64,000 nucleotides of DNA from Megascapheus bottae (GCA_024803745.1 JANJXV010000159.1:928498-992497), one strand, 5' to 3'. Numbered from the stretch's first letter, positions 1 through 13,629 are shown. Notes: generated from the sequence alone by a model not told the origin. Program-made: numbers and translations.

Positions 1-3000
1 GAAGTCATAGAATTGAGGTGTGTGAAGTCACCGAATGGAGGTGTATGAATTCAAAGAATGGAGGTGTGTGATGTCACAGAATGGAGGTGTGTGAAGTCAC
101 AGAATGGAGGTTTGTAAAGTCATAGAATGGAGGTGTGTGAACTCATAGAATGTAGGTGTGTGACTTCACAATGGAAGTGTGTGAAGTCATAGAATGGAGG
201 TTTGTGAAGTCACAGAATGGAGGTGCGTGAAGTCAAAATGGAGGTGTGTGACGTCCTAAAATGGAGGTGTATGCAATCATAGAATGGAGGTGTGTGAAGT
301 CACAGAATGGAGGTGTGTGAACTCAGAATGGAGGTGTGTGAAGTCACAGAATGGAGCTGTGTGAAGTCATAGCATGGAGGTATGTGAAATCATAGAATGG
401 AGGTTTGCGAAGTCATAGGATGGAGGTGTGTGAAGTCATAGAATGGCGGGGTGTGAAGTCACAGAATGGAGGTGTGTGAAGTCACAGAATGGAGGTTTGC
501 GAAGTCATAGAATGGAGGTGTGTGAAGTCATAGAATGTATGTTTGTGAAGTAAGAATGGAGGTGTGTGAAGTTATAGAATGGAGGTGTGTGAAGTCATAG
601 AATGGAGATGTGTGAAGTCATATAATGGAGGTGTGTGAAGTCACAGGATGGAGGTGTGTGAAGTCAGAATGGAGGTGAGAAGTCATAGAATAGAGGTGGA
701 TGAAGTCATAGAAAGGAGGTGTGGGAAGTCATAGAAGGGAAGAGTGTGAAGTCATAGAGTGGAGGTGAGTGAAGTCACAGATTCGAGGTCTGTGAAGTCA
801 TAGAATGGAGGTGTGTGAAGTCAGAATGGAGGTGTGTGAAGTCATAGAATGGAGGTGTGTGAACTCATAAAAAGGAGGTGTGTGACGTCACAATGGAAGT
901 GTGTGAATTCATAATATGGAGGTGTGTGAACTCACAGAATGGAGGTGTGTTAAGTCAAAATGGAGGTGTGTGATGTCCTAAAATGGAGGTGTGTGAAGTC
1001 ATAGAATGGAGGTGTGTGAAATCATAGAATGAAGGTTTGTGAAGTCACACAATGGAGTTGTGGGAAGTCATGTAATGAAGGTCTGTGAAGTCATAGATGG
1101 AGGTATGTGAACTCATAGAATGGAGGTGTGTGACGTCACAATGGAAATGTGTGAATTCATAGTATGGAGGTGTGTGAAGTCACAGAATGGAGGTGTGTGA
1201 AGTCAAAATGGAGGTGTGTGAAGTCACAGAATGGAGGTGTGTGAAGTCATAGCATGAAGGTATGTGAAATCATAGAATGGAAGTGTGTGAAGTCATAGAA
1301 TGGAGGTGTGTGAAGTCATACAATGTAGGTGTGTGAAGTCATAGAATGGAGGTGTGTGAAGTCACAGAAGTGAGGTGTGTGAAGTGACATAATGGAGGTG
1401 TTTGAAGTCAAATTGGTTGTGTGTGACGTCATAAAATATAGGTGTGTGAAGTCATAGATTGGAGGTGTGTGAAAGGAAAGAATGAGGTTTTTGAAGTCAC
1501 AGAACGGAGGTGTGTGCAGTCAGAGAATGTAGGTTTGTGAAGTCATAGAATGGAGGTGTGTGAAATCAAATTGGTGAGGTGTGAAGTCGGAGAATGGAGG
1601 TGTGTGAAGTCTCAGAATGGAGCTGTGTGAAGTCACAGAATGGAGGTGTGTGAAGTCACAGAATGGAGGTGTGTGAAGTCATAGAATGTATGTTTGTGAA
1701 GTAAGAATGAAGGTGTGTGAAGTCATAGAATGGAGGTGTGTGAAGTCACAGAATGGAGGTGTGTGAAGTCATAGAATGGAGGTGTATGAAGTCATAGAAT
1801 TGAGGTGTGTGAAGTCATATAATGGAGGTGTGTGAAGTCACAAAATGGAGGTGTGTGAAGTCAGAATGGAGGTGTGAAGTCATAGAATGGATGTGGGTGA
1901 AGTCATAGAAAGGAGGAGTGAGAAGTCATAGAATGGAAGAGTGTGAAGTCATAGAGTGGAGGTGAGTGAAGTCACAGATTCGAGGTCTATGAAGTCATAG
2001 AATGGAGGTGTTTGAAGTCAGAATGGAGGTGTGTGAAGTCACAGAAAGGAGGTGTGTGAAGTTACAGAATGGATGTTTGTGAAGTAAGAATGAAGGTGTT
2101 TGAAGTCATAGAATGGAGGTGTGTGAAGTCACAGAATGGAGGTGTGTGAAGTCATAGAATGGAGGTGTATGAAGTCATAGAATTGAGGTGTGTGAAGTCA
2201 CATAATGGAGGTGTATGAAGTCAGAATGGAGGTGTGTGAAGTCAGAAATGGAGGTATGTGAAGTCATAGAATGGAGGTGTGTGACGTCACAATGGAAGTG
2301 TGTGAAGTCATAGAATGGAGGTGTGTGAAGTCACAGAATGGAGGTGTGTGAAGTCAAATGGAGGTGTGTGACGTCTTAAAATGGAGGTGTGTGAAGTCAT
2401 AGAATGGAGGTGTGTGAAATCATAGAATGGAGGGTTGAGAGGTCACAGAATGGAGGTGTGTGAACTCAGAATGGAGGTGTGTGAAGTCACAGAATGGAGG
2501 TGTGTGAAGTCATAGCATGGAGGAATGTGAAATCATAGAATGGAAGTGTGTGAAGTCATAGAATGGAGGTGTGCGAAGTCATACAATGAAGGTGTCTGAA
2601 GTCATAGAATGGAGTTGTGTGAAGTGACAGAAGGGAGGTGTGTGAAGTCACATAATGGAGGTGTGTGAAGTCAAAATGGAGGTGTGTGAAATCATAGAAT
2701 GGAGGTTTGTGAAGTCACAGAATTGAGGTGTGTGAAGTCACAGAATGCAGGTTTGTGAAGTCATAGAGTGGAGGTATGTGAAGTCAAATTGGAGGGGTGT
2801 GAAGTCGAAAAATGGAGGTGCGTCAAGTCAAAGAATGGAGGTGGGTGAAGTCACAGAATGGAGGTGTGTGAAGTCATAGAATGGAGGTGTGTGAAGTCAC
2901 AGAATGGACGGGTATGAGGTCATAGAATGGTGGTGTGTAAAGTCACAGAACTGAGGTGTTTGAAGTCATATATTGGAGGTGTGTGAAGTTAAAATTGATG

Positions 3001-3017
3001 GTTGAAGTCATAGAATG
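1..3017 (+). repeat. Left arm of copy A, older related HOR subunits
   Basis: This stretch holds monomers of the same subfamilies as the 2103-bp HOR beside it, but with more scattered differences. Bases from about 121 resemble those from 3419 at an offset of 3298, drifting to 3095 by 1681, so small indels separate them. The landmark CACAGATTCG occurs at 776 and 1973, 1197 bp apart. It looks like an earlier, less homogenised round of the same duplication. The same arm is found in copy B at 20265-23281. Confidence 0.7.
883..890. promoter_or_regulatory. TGACGTCA palindrome within a variant monomer (example)
   Basis: A single A-to-C change in the consensus TGAAGTCA makes TGACGTCA, the consensus cAMP-response element bound by CREB/ATF bZIP proteins. 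Further examples nearby are 1131-1138, 1424-1431, 2282-2289, 4022-4029, 4271-4278 and 4564-4571, and the form continues across the window. The match is exact, but binding or activity is unknown. It may be only a frequent mutation spread by duplication. Confidence 0.25.
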
Positions 3018-3057
3018 GAGGTGTGTGAAGTCACAGAAAGGAGCTGTATGAAGTCAC
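2216..3057 (+). repeat. 0.84-kb segment duplicated at 7211-8052
   Basis: Starting with GTCAGAAATGG, this block matches 7211-8052 at a constant offset of 4995. Shared unusual monomers include GAGGGTTGAGA, GTCTGAAGTC, GACGGGTATGAGG and TTGATGGTTGAAG. Single-base differences are few, such as GTGACGTCTT against GTGACGTCCT. Copies therefore flank the 2103-bp pair on both sides, which suggests that the pair expanded inside an older repeat. Confidence 0.75.
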
Positions 3058-5120
3058 AGAATGGAGGTGTGTGAAGTCATAGCATGGAGGTATGTGAAAT
3101 CATAGCATGGAGGTTTGCGACGTCATAGAATTGAGGGGTGTGAAGTCACAGAATGGAGCTGTGTGAAGTCACAGAATGGAGGTGTGTGAAGTCATAGCAT
3201 GGAGGTATGTGAAATCATAGCATGGAGGTTTGCGAAGTCATAGAATGGAGGGGTGTGAAGTCACAGAATGGAGGTGTGTGAAATCACAGAATGGAGGTTT
3301 GCGAAGTCATAGAACGGAGGTGTGTGAAGTCATAGAATGTATGTTTGTGAAGTAAGAATGAAGGTGTGTGAAGTCATAGAATGGAGGTGTGTGAAGTCGA
3401 AATAGAGGTGTGTGAAGTCATAGAATGGAGGTGTGTGAACTCATAGAATGTAGGTGTGTGACTTCACAATGGAAGTGTGTGAAGTCATAGAATGGAGGTG
3501 TGTGAGGTCACAGAATGGAGGTGTGTGAAGTCAAAATGGAGGTGTGTGACGTCCTAAAATGGAGGTGTATGCAATCATAGAATGGAGGTGTGTGAAGTCA
3601 CAGAATGGAGGTGTGTGAACTCAGAATGGAGGTTTGTGAAGTCACAGAATGGAGGTGTGTGAAGTCATAGCATGGAGGTATGTGAAATCATAGAATGGAG
3701 ATTTGCGAAGTCATAGGATGGAGGTGTGTGAAGTCATAGAATGGCGGGGTGTGAAGTCACAGAATGGAGGTGTGTGAAGTCACAGAATGGAGGTGTGTGA
3801 AGTCAGAATGGAGGTGAGAAGTCATAGAATAGAGGTGGGTGAAGTCATAGAAAGGAGGTGTGGAAAGTCATAGAATGGAGGAGTGTGAAGTCATAGAGTG
3901 GAGGTGAGTGAAGTCACAGATTCGAGGTCTGTGAAGTCATAGAATGGAGGTGTGTGAAGACAGAATGGAGGTGTGTGAAGTCATAGAATGGTGGTGTGTG
4001 AACTCATAGAATGGAGGTGTGTGACGTCACAATGGAAGTGTGTGAATTCATAGTATGGAGGTGTGTGAACTCACAGAATGGAGGTGTGTTAAGTCAAAAT
4101 GGAGGTGTGTGATGTCCTAAAATGGAGGTGTGTGAAGTCATAGAATGGAGGTGTGTGAAATCATAGAATGAAGGTTTGTGAAGTCACACAATGGAGTTGT
4201 GGGAAGTCATATAATGAAGGTCTGTGAAGTCATAGAATGGAGGTGTGTGAACTGATAGAATGGAGGTGTGTGACGTCACAATGGAAATGTGTGAATTCAT
4301 AGTATGGAGGTGTGTGAAGTCACAGAATGGAGGTGTGTGAAGTCAAAATGGAGGTGTGTGAAGTCACAGAATGGAGGTGTGTGAAGTCATAGCATGAAGG
4401 TATGTGAAATCATAGAATGGAAGTGTGTGAAGTCATAGAATGGAGGTGTGTGAAGTCATACAATGTAGGTGTGTGAAGTCATAGAATGGAGGTGTGTGAA
4501 GTCACAGAAGTGAGGTGTGTGAAGTGACATAATGCAGGTGTTTGAAGTCAAAATGGTTGTGTGTGACGTCATAAAATATAGGTGTGTGAAGTCATAGATT
4601 GGAGGTGTGTGAAAGGAAAGAATGGAGGTTTGTGAAGTCATAGAATGGAGGTGTGTGAAATCAAATTGGAGGGGTGTGAAGTCGGAGAATGGAGGTGTTT
4701 GAAGTCTCAGAATGGAGCTGTGTGAAGTCACAGAATGGAGGTGTGTGAAGTCATAGAATGGAGGTGTGTGAAGTCATAGAATGTATGTTTGTGAAGTAAG
4801 AATGAAGGTGTGTGAAGTCATAGAATGGAGGTGTGTGAAGTCACAGAATGGAGGTGTGTGAAGTCATAGAATGGAGGTGTATGAAGTCATAGAATTGAGG
4901 TGTGTGAAGTCATATAATGGAGGTGTGTGAAGTCACATAATGGAGGTGTGTGAAGTCAGAATGGAGGTGTGAAGTCATAGAATGGATGTGGGTGAAGTCA
5001 TAGAAAGGAGGAGTGAGAAGTCATAGAATGGAGGATTGAGAATTTATAGAGTGGAGGTGAGTGAAGTCACAGATTCGAGGTCTGTGAAGTCATAGAATGG
5101 AGGTGTATGAAGTCAGAATG
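3018..5120 (+). repeat. 2103-bp HOR, first tandem copy (A)
   Basis: It aligns with 5121-7223 at a constant offset of 2103. Diagnostic shared monomers are GAGCTGTATGAAG near the start, TTTGCGACGTCATAG, GTGAACTGATAGAATGG and GAAAGGAAAGAATGG. It carries the landmark CACAGATTCG at 3915 and 5068, which divides the HOR into subunits of 1153 and 950 bp. The equivalent copy in B is 23282-25384. Confidence 0.85.
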
Positions 5121-8100
5121 GAGGTGTGTGAAGTCACAGAATGGAGCTGTATGAAGTCACAGAATGGAGGAGTGTGAAGTCATAGCATGGAGGTATGTGA
5201 AATCATAGCATGGAGGTTTGCGACGTCATAGAATTGAGGGGTGTGAAGTCACAGAATGGAGCTGTGTGAAGTCACAGAATGGAGGTGTGTGAAGTCATAG
5301 CATGGAGGTATGTGAAATCATAGCATGGAGGTTTGCGAAGTCATAGAATGGAGGGGTGTGAAGTCACAGAATGGAGGTGTGTGAAATCACAGAATGGAGG
5401 TTTGCGAAGTCATAGAACGGAGGTGTGTGAAGTCATAGAATGTATGTTTGTGAAGTAAGAATGAAGGTGTGTGAAGTCATAGAATGGAGGTGTGTGAAGT
5501 CAGAATAGAGGTGTGTGAAGTCATAGAATGGAGGTGTGTGAACTCATAGAATGTAGGTGTGTGACTTCACAATGGAAGTGTGTGAAGTCATAGAATGGAG
5601 GTGTGTGAGGTCACAGAATGGAGGTGTGTGAAGTCAAAATGGAGGTGTGTGACGTCCTAAAATGGAGGTGTATGCAATCATAGAATGGAGGTGTGTGAAG
5701 TCACAGAATGGAGGTGTGTGAACTCAGAATGGAGGTTTGTGAAGTCACAGAATGGAGGTGTGTGAAGTCATAGCATGGAGGTATGTGAAATCATAGAATG
5801 GAGGTTTGCGAAGTCATAGGATGGAGGTGTGTGAAGTCATAGAATGGCGGGGTGTGAAGTCACAGAATGGAGGTGTGTGAAGTCACAGAATGGAGGTGTG
5901 TGAAGTCAGAATGGAGGTGAGAAGTCATAGAATAGAGGTGGGTGAAGTCATAGAAAGTAGGTGTGGAAAGTCATAGAATGGAGGAGTGTGAAGTCATAGA
6001 GTGGAGGTGAGTGAAGTCACAGATTCGAGGTCTGTGAAGTCATAGAATGGAGGTGTGTGAAGACAGAATGGAGGTGTGTGAAGTCATAGAATGGTGGTGT
6101 GTGAACTCATAGAATGGAGGTGTGTGACGTCACAATGGAAGTGTGTGAATTCATAGTATGGAGGTGTGTGAACTCACAGAATGGAGGTGTGTTAAGTCAA
6201 AATGGAGGTGTGTGATGTCCTAAAATGGAGGTGTGTGAAGTCATAGAATGGAGGTGTGTGAAATCATAGAATGAAGGTTTGTGAAGTCACACAATGGAGT
6301 TGTGGGAAGTCATATAATGAAGGTCTGTGAAGTCATAGAATGGAGGTGTGTGAACTGATAGAATGGAGGTGTGTGACGTCACAATGGAAATGTGTGAATT
6401 CATAGTATGGAGGTGTGTGAAGTCACAGAATGGAGGTGTGTGAAGTCAAAATGGAGGTGTGTGAAGTCACAGAATGGAGGTGTGTGAAGTCATAGCATGA
6501 AGGTATGTGAAATCATAGAATGGAAGTGTGTGAAGTCATAGAATGGAGGTGTGTGAAGTCATACAATGTAGGTGTGTGAAGTCATAGAATGGAGGTGTGT
6601 GAAGTCACAGAAGTGAGGTGTGTGAAGTGACATATTGCAGGTGTTTGAAGTCAAAATGGTTGTGTGTGACGTCATAAAATATAGGTGTGTGAAGTCATAG
6701 ATTGGAGGTGTGTGAAAGGAAAGAATGGAGGTTTGTGAAGTCATAGAATGGAGGTGTGTGAAATCAAATTGGAGGGGTGTGAAGTCGGAGAATGGAGGTG
6801 TTTGAAGTCTCAGAATGGAGCTGTGTGAAGTCACAGAATGGAGGTGTGTGAAGTCATAGAATGGAGGTGTGTGAAGTCATAGAATGTATGTTTGTGAAGT
6901 AAGAATGAAGGTGTGTGAAGTCATAGAATGGAGGTGTGTGAAGTCAAAGAATGGAGGTGTGTGAAGTCATAGAATGGAGGTGTGTGAAGTCATAGAATTG
7001 AGGTGTGTGAAGTCATATAATGGAGGTGTGTGAAGTCACATAATGGAGGTGTGTGAAGTCAGAATGGAGGTGTGAAGTCATAGAATGGATGTGGGTGAAG
7101 TCATAGAAAGGAGGAGTGAGAAGTCATAGAATGGAGGATTGAGAAGTTATAGAGTGGAGGTGAGTGAAGTCACAGATTCGAGGTCTGTGAAGTCATAGAA
7201 TGGAGGTGTATGAAGTCAGAATGGAGGTGTGTGAAGTCAGAAATGGAGGTATGTGAACTCATAGAATGGAGGTGTGTGACGTCACAATGGAAGTGTGTGA
7301 AGTCATAGAATGGAGGTGTGTGAAGTCACAGAATGGAGGTGTGTGAAGTCAAATGGACGTGTGTGACGTCCTAAAATGGAGGTGTGTGAAGTCATAGAAT
7401 GGAGGTGTGTGAAATCATAGAATGGAGGGTTGAGAAGTCACAGAATGGAGGTGTGTGAACTCAGAATGGAGGTGTGTGAAGTCACAGAATGGAGGTGTGT
7501 GAAGTCATAGCATGGAGGTATGTGAAATCATAGAATGGAAGTGTGTGAAGTCATAGAATGGAGGTGTGCGAAGTCATACAATGAAGGTGTCTGAAGTCAT
7601 AGAATGGAGTTGTGTGAAGTGACAGAAGGGAGGTGTGTGAAGTCACATAATGGAGGTGTGTGAAGTCAAAATGGAGGTGTGTGAAATCATAGAATGGAGG
7701 TTTGTGAAGTCACAGAATTGAGGTGTGTGAAGTCACAGAATGGAGGTTTGTGAAGTCATGGAGTGGAGGTATGTGAAGTCAAATTGGAGGGGTGTGAAGT
7801 CGGAAAATGGAGGTGTGTGAAGTCAAAGAATGGAGGTGGGTGAAGTCACAGAATGGAGGTGTGTGAAGTCATAGAATGGAGGTGTGTGAAGTCACAGAAT
7901 GGACGGGTATGAGGTCATAGAATGGTGGTGTGTAAAGTCACAGAATTGAGGTGTTTGAAGTCATATATTGGAGGTGTGTGAAGTCAAAATTGATGGTTGA
8001 AGTCATAGAATGGAGGTGTGTGAAGTCACAGAATGGAGCTGTATGAAGTCACAGAATGCAGGTGTGTGAAGTCACAGAATGGAGGTGTGTGAATTCATAG

Positions 8101-8698
8101 AATGTAGGTGTGTGAAGTCACAGAATGGAGGTGTGTGAAGTCAGAATGGAGGTTTGAAGTTATAGAATGGAGGTGGGTGAAGTCATAGAAAGAAGGTGTG
8201 GGAAGTCATAGAATGGAGGAGTGTGAAGTCATAGAGTGGAGGTGAGTGAAGTCACAGATTCGAGGTCTGTGAAGTCATAGAATGGAGGTGTGTGAAGTCA
8301 GAATGGAGGTGTGTGAAGTCATAGAATGGAGGTGTGTGAAGTCACAGAATGGAGGTGTGTGAAGTCAAAATAGAGGTGTGTCACGTCCTAAAATGGAGGT
8401 GTGTGAAATCATAGAATGGAGGTTTGTGAAGTCACAGAATGGAGGTGTGTGAACTCAGAATGGAGTTGTGTGAAGTCACAGAATGGAGGTGTGTGAAGTC
8501 ATAGCATGGAGGTATGTCAAATCATAGCATGGAGGTTTGCGAAGTCATAGAATGGAGGGGTGTGAAGTCACAGAATGGAGGTGTGTGAAATCACAGATTG
8601 GAGGTTTGCGAAGTCATAGAACGGAGGTGTGTGAAGTCATAGAATGTATGTTTGTGAAGTAAGAATGAAGGTGTGTGATGTCATAGAATGGAGGTGTG
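3436..8698 (+). repeat. 5263-bp unit, first tandem copy
   Basis: At 8698/8699 the sequence jumps back to monomers found at 3436: GAACTCATAGAATGTAGG, then GACTTCACAATGG. It then runs in register with them at an offset of 5263. In copy B the equivalent point (28962) continues instead into CACAGAATGG and on to sequence matching 13,640 onward. The jump in A is therefore a tandem duplication specific to this copy. The unit contains most of the first and all of the second 2103-bp HOR. Confidence 0.88.
5121..7223 (+). repeat. 2103-bp HOR, second tandem copy (A)
   Basis: This is the direct tandem copy of 3018-5120, with landmarks at 6018 and 7171. Similarity continues to about 7238 before GTCAGAAATGG begins the older flanking segment. 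Small differences from the first copy include CATATTGCAGG near 6630 where the first copy has CATAATGCAGG near 4530. That difference is carried faithfully into the copies at 11822-12097 and 26823-27098, so it arose before the larger duplications. Confidence 0.85.
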
Positions 8699-11600
8699 TG
8701 AACTCATAGAATGTAGGTGTGTGACTTCACAATGGAAGTGTGTGAAGTCATAGAATGGAGGTGTGTGAGGTCACAGAATGGAGGTGTGTGAAGTCAAAAT
8801 GGAGGTGTGTGACGTCCTAAAATGGAGGTGTATGCAATCATAGAATGGAGGTGTGTGAAGTCACAGAATGGAGGTGTGTGAACTCAGAATGGAGGTTTGT
8901 GAAGTCACAGAATGGAGGTGTGTGAAGTCATAGCATGGAGGTATGTGAAATCATAGAATGGAGATTTGCGAAGTCATAGGATGGAGGTGTGTGAAGTCAT
9001 AGAATGGCGGGGTGTGAAGTCACAGAATGGAGGTGTGTGAAGTCACAGAATGGAGGTGTGTGAAGTCAGAATGGAGGTGAGAAGTCATAGAATAGAGGTG
9101 GGTGAAGTCATAGAAAGGAGGTGTGGAAAGTCATAGAATGGAGGAGTGTGAAGTCATAGAGTGGAGGTGAGTGAAGTCACAGATTCGAGGTCTGTGAAGT
9201 CATAGAATGGAGGTGTGTGAAGACAGAATGGAGGTGTGTGAAGTCATAGAATGGTGGTGTGTGAACTCATAGAATGGAGGTGTGTGACGTCACAATGGAA
9301 GTGTGTGAATTCATAGTATGGAGGTGTGTGAACTCACAGAATGGAGGTGTGTTAAGTCAAAATGGAGGTGTGTGATGTCCTAAAATGGAGGTGTGTGAAG
9401 TCATAGAATGGAGGTGTGTGAAATCATAGAATGAAGGTTTGTGAAGTCACACAATGGAGTTGTGGGAAGTCATATAATGAAGGTCTGTGAAGTCATAGAA
9501 TGGAGGTGTGTGAACTGATAGAATGGAGGTGTGTGACGTCACAATGGAAATGTGTGAATTCATAGTATGGAGGTGTGTGAAGTCACAGAATGGAGGTGTG
9601 TGAAGTCAAAATGGAGGTGTGTGAAGTCACAGAATGGAGGTGTGTGAAGTCATAGCATGAAGGTATGTGAAATCATAGAATGGAAGTGTGTGAAGTCATA
9701 GAATGGAGGTGTGTGAAGTCATACAATGTAGGTGTGTGAAGTCATAGAATGGAGGTGTGTGAAGTCACAGAAGTGAGGTGTGTGAAGTGACATAATGCAG
9801 GTGTTTGAAGTCAAAATGGTTGTGTGTGACGTCATAAAATATAGGTGTGTGAAGTCATAGATTGGAGGTGTGTGAAAGGAAAGAATGGAGGTTTGTGAAG
9901 TCATAGAATGGAGGTGTGTGAAATCAAATTGGAGGGGTGTGAAGTCGGAGAATGGAGGTGTTTGAAGTCTCAGAATGGAGCTGTGTGAAGTCACAGAATG
10001 GAGGTGTGTGAAGTCATAGAATGGAGGTGTGTGAAGTCATAGAATGTATGTTTGTGAAGTAAGAATGAAGGTGTGTGAAGTCATAGAATGGAGGTGTGTG
10101 AAGTCACAGAATGGAGGTGTGTGAAGTCATAGAATGGAGGTGTATGAAGTCATAGAATTGAGGTGTGTGAAGTCATATAATGGAGGTGTGTGAAGTCACA
10201 TAATGGAGGTGTGTGAAGTCAGAATGGAGGTGTGAAGTCATAGAATGTATGTGGGTGAAGTCATAGAAAGGAGGAGTGAGAAGTCATAGAATGGAGGATT
10301 GAGAAGTTATAGAGTGGAGGTGAGTGAAGTCACAGATTCGAGGTCTGTGAAGTCATAGAATGGAGGTGTATGAAGTCAGAATGGAGGTGTGTGAAGTCAC
10401 AGAATGGAGCTGTATGAAGTCACAGAATGGAGGTGTGTGAAGTCATAGCATGGAGGTATGTGAAATCATAGCATGGAGGTTTGCGACGTCATAGAATTGA
10501 GGGGTGTGAAGTCACAGAATGGAGCTGTGTGAAGTCACAGAATGGAGGTGTGTGAAGTCATAGCATGGAGGTATGTGAAATCATAGCATGGAGGTTTGCG
10601 AAGTCATAGAATGGAGGGGTGTGAAGTCACAGAATGGAGGTGTGTGAAATCACAGAATGGAGGTTTGCGAAGTCATAGAACGGAGGTGTGTGAAGTCATA
10701 GAATGTATGTTTGTGAAGTAAGAATGAAGGTGTGTGAAGTCATAGAATGGAGGTGTGTGAAGTCAGAATAGAGGTGTGTGAAGTCATAGAATGGAGGTGT
10801 GTGAACTCATAGAATGTAGGTGTGTGACTTCACAATGGAAGTGTGTGAAGTCATAGAATGGAGGTGTGTGAGGTCACAGAATGGAGGTGTGTGAAGTCAA
10901 AATGGAGGTGTGTGACGTCCTAAAATGGAGGTGTATGCAATCATAGAATGGAGGTGTGTGAAGTCACAGAATGGAGGTGTGTGAACTCAGAATGGAGGTT
11001 TGTGAAGTCACAGAATGGAGGTGTGTGAAGTCATAGCATGGAGGTATGTGAAATCATAGAATGGAGGTTTGCGAAGTCATAGGATGGAGGTGTGTGAAGT
11101 CATAGAATGGCGGGGTGTGAAGTCACAGAATGGAGGTGTGTGAAGTCACAGAATGGAGGTGTGTGAAGTCAGAATGGAGGTGAGAAGTCATAGAATAGAG
11201 GTGGGTGAAGTCATAGAAAGTAGGTGTGGAAAGTCATAGAATGGAGGAGTGTGAAGTCATAGAGTGGAGGTGAGTGAAGTCACAGATTCGAGGTCTGTGA
11301 AGTCATAGAATGGAGGTGTGTGAAGACAGAATGGAGGTGTGTGAAGTCATAGAATGGTGGTGTGTGAACTCATAGAATGGAGGTGTGTGACGTCACAATG
11401 GAAGTGTGTGAATTCATAGTATGGAGGTGTGTGAACTCACAGAATGGAGGTGTGTTAAGTCAAAATGGAGGTGTGTGATGTCCTAAAATGGAGGTGTGTG
11501 AAGTCATAGAATGGAGGTGTGTGAAATCATAGAATGAAGGTTTGTGAAGTCACACAATGGAGTTGTGGGAAGTCATATAATGAAGGTCTGTGAAGTCATA

Positions 11601-13629
11601 GAATGGAGGTGTGTGAACTGATAGAATGGAGGTGTGTGACGTCACAATGGAAATGTGTGAATTCATAGTATGGAGGTGTGTGAAGTCACAGAATGGAGGT
11701 GTGTGAAGTCAAAATGGAGGTGTGTGAAGTCACAGAATGGAGGTGTGTGAAGTCATAGCATGAAGGTATGTGAAATCATAGAATGGAAGTGTGTGAAGTC
11801 ATAGAATGGAGGTGTGTGAAGTCATACAATGTAGGTGTGTGAAGTCATAGAATGGAGGTGTGTGAAGTCACAGAAGTGAGGTGTGTGAAGTGACATATTG
11901 CAGGTGTTTGAAGTCAAAATGGTTGTGTGTGACGTCATAAAATATAGGTGTGTGAAGTCATAGATTGGAGGTGTGTGAAAGGAAAGAATGGAGGTTTGTG
12001 AAGTCATAGAATGGAGGTGTGTGAAATCAAATTGGAGGGGTGTGAAGTCGGAGAATGGAGGTGTTTGAAGTCTCAGAATGGAGCTGTGTGAAGTCACAGA
12101 ATGGAGGTGTGTGAAGTCATAGAATGGAGGTGTGTGAAGTCATAGAATGTATGTTTGTGAAGTAAGAATGAAGGTGTGTGAAGTCATAGAATGGAGGTGT
12201 GTGAAGTCAAAGAATGGAGGTGTGTGAAGTCATAGAATGGAGGTGTGTGAAGTCATAGAATTGAGGTGTGTGAAGTCATATAATGGAGGTGTGTGAAGTC
12301 ACATAATGGAGGTGTGTGAAGTCAGAATGGAGGTGTGAAGTCATAGAATGGATGTGGGTGAAGTCATAGAAAGGAGGAGTGAGAAGTCATAGAATGGAGG
12401 ATTGAGAAGTTATAGAGTGGAGGTGAGTGAAGTCACAGATTCGAGGTCTGTGAAGTCATAGAATGGAGGTGTATGAAGTCAGAATGGAGGTGTGTGAAGT
12501 CAGAAATGGAGGTATGTGAACTCATAGAATGGAGGTGTGTGACGTCACAATGGAAGTGTGTGAAGTCATAGAATGGAGGTGTGTGAAGTCACAGAATGGA
12601 GGTGTGTGAAGTCAAATGGACGTGTGTGACGTCCTAAAATGGAGGTGTGTGAAGTCATAGAATGGAGGTGTGTGAAATCATAGAATGGAGGGTTGAGAAG
12701 TCACAGAATGGAGGTGTGTGAACTCAGAATGGAGGTGTGTGAAGTCACAGAATGGAGGTGTGTGAAGTCATAGCATGGAGGTATGTGAAATCATAGAATG
12801 GAAGTGTGTGAAGTCATAGAATGGAGGTGTGCGAAGTCATACAATGAAGGTGTCTGAAGTCATAGAATGGAGTTGTGTGAAGTGACAGAAGGGAGGTGTG
12901 TGAAGTCACATAATGGAGGTGTGTGAAGTCAAAATGGAGGTGTGTGAAATCATAGAATGGAGGTTTGTGAAGTCACAGAATTGAGGTGTGTGAAGTCACA
13001 GAATGGAGGTTTGTGAAGTCATGGAGTGGAGGTATGTGAAGTCAAATTGGAGGGGTGTGAAGTCGGAAAATGGAGGTGTGTGAAGTCAAAGAATGGAGGT
13101 GGGTGAAGTCACAGAATGGAGGTGTGTGAAGTCATAGAATGGAGGTGTGTGAAGTCACAGAATGGACGGGTATGAGGTCATAGAATGGTGGTGTGTAAAG
13201 TCACAGAATTGAGGTGTTTGAAGTCATATATTGGAGGTGTGTGAAGTCAAAATTGATGGTTGAAGTCATAGAATGGAGGTGTGTGAAGTCACAGAATGGA
13301 GCTGTATGAAGTCACAGAATGCAGGTGTGTGAAGTCACAGAATGGAGGTGTGTGAATTCATAGAATGTAGGTGTGTGAAGTCACAGAATGGAGGTGTGTG
13401 AAGTCAGAATGGAGGTTTGAAGTTATAGAATGGAGGTGGGTGAAGTCATAGAAAGAAGGTGTGGGAAGTCATAGAATGGAGGAGTGTGAAGTCATAGAGT
13501 GGAGGTGAGTGAAGTCACAGATTCGAGGTCTGTGAAGTCATAGAATGGAGGTGTGTGAAGTCAGAATGGAGGTGTGTGAAGTCATAGAATGGAGGTGTGT
13601 GAAGTCACAGAATGGAGGTGTGTGAAGTC
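8699..13629 (+). repeat. 5263-bp unit, second tandem copy, shortened to 4931 bp
   Basis: It matches 3436-8366 at an offset of 5263, including landmarks at 9178, 10331, 11281, 12434 and 13516. At about 13630 it leaves that register and joins sequence equivalent to 8684 onward in the arrangement seen in copy B. About 316 bp corresponding to 8367-8683 is therefore missing. Single-base differences from the first copy are rare, for example GAATGTATGTGGG near 10,245 against GAATGGATGTGGG near 4980. Confidence 0.87.
10384..12486 (+). repeat. 2103-bp HOR inside the second 5263-bp unit
   Basis: This is the copy of 5121-7223 carried by the 5263-bp duplication. The sequence before it (8699-10383) is the matching part of the first HOR copy. 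Landmarks at 11281 and 12434 keep the 950/1153 alternation. Confidence 0.8.

Noticed and set aside
4456..4731. Minus-strand open frame of 91 codons, found almost unchanged at 6559, 9719, 11822, 24720 and 26823
   Set aside because: It is the satellite read in rotating frames: the 23-bp period gives a cycling peptide of the FTHLH / MTSHTSI type. It stays open only where 21-bp or altered monomers skip the TGA found in each consensus unit. The copies are alike because the DNA was duplicated, and silent and coding positions change alike.
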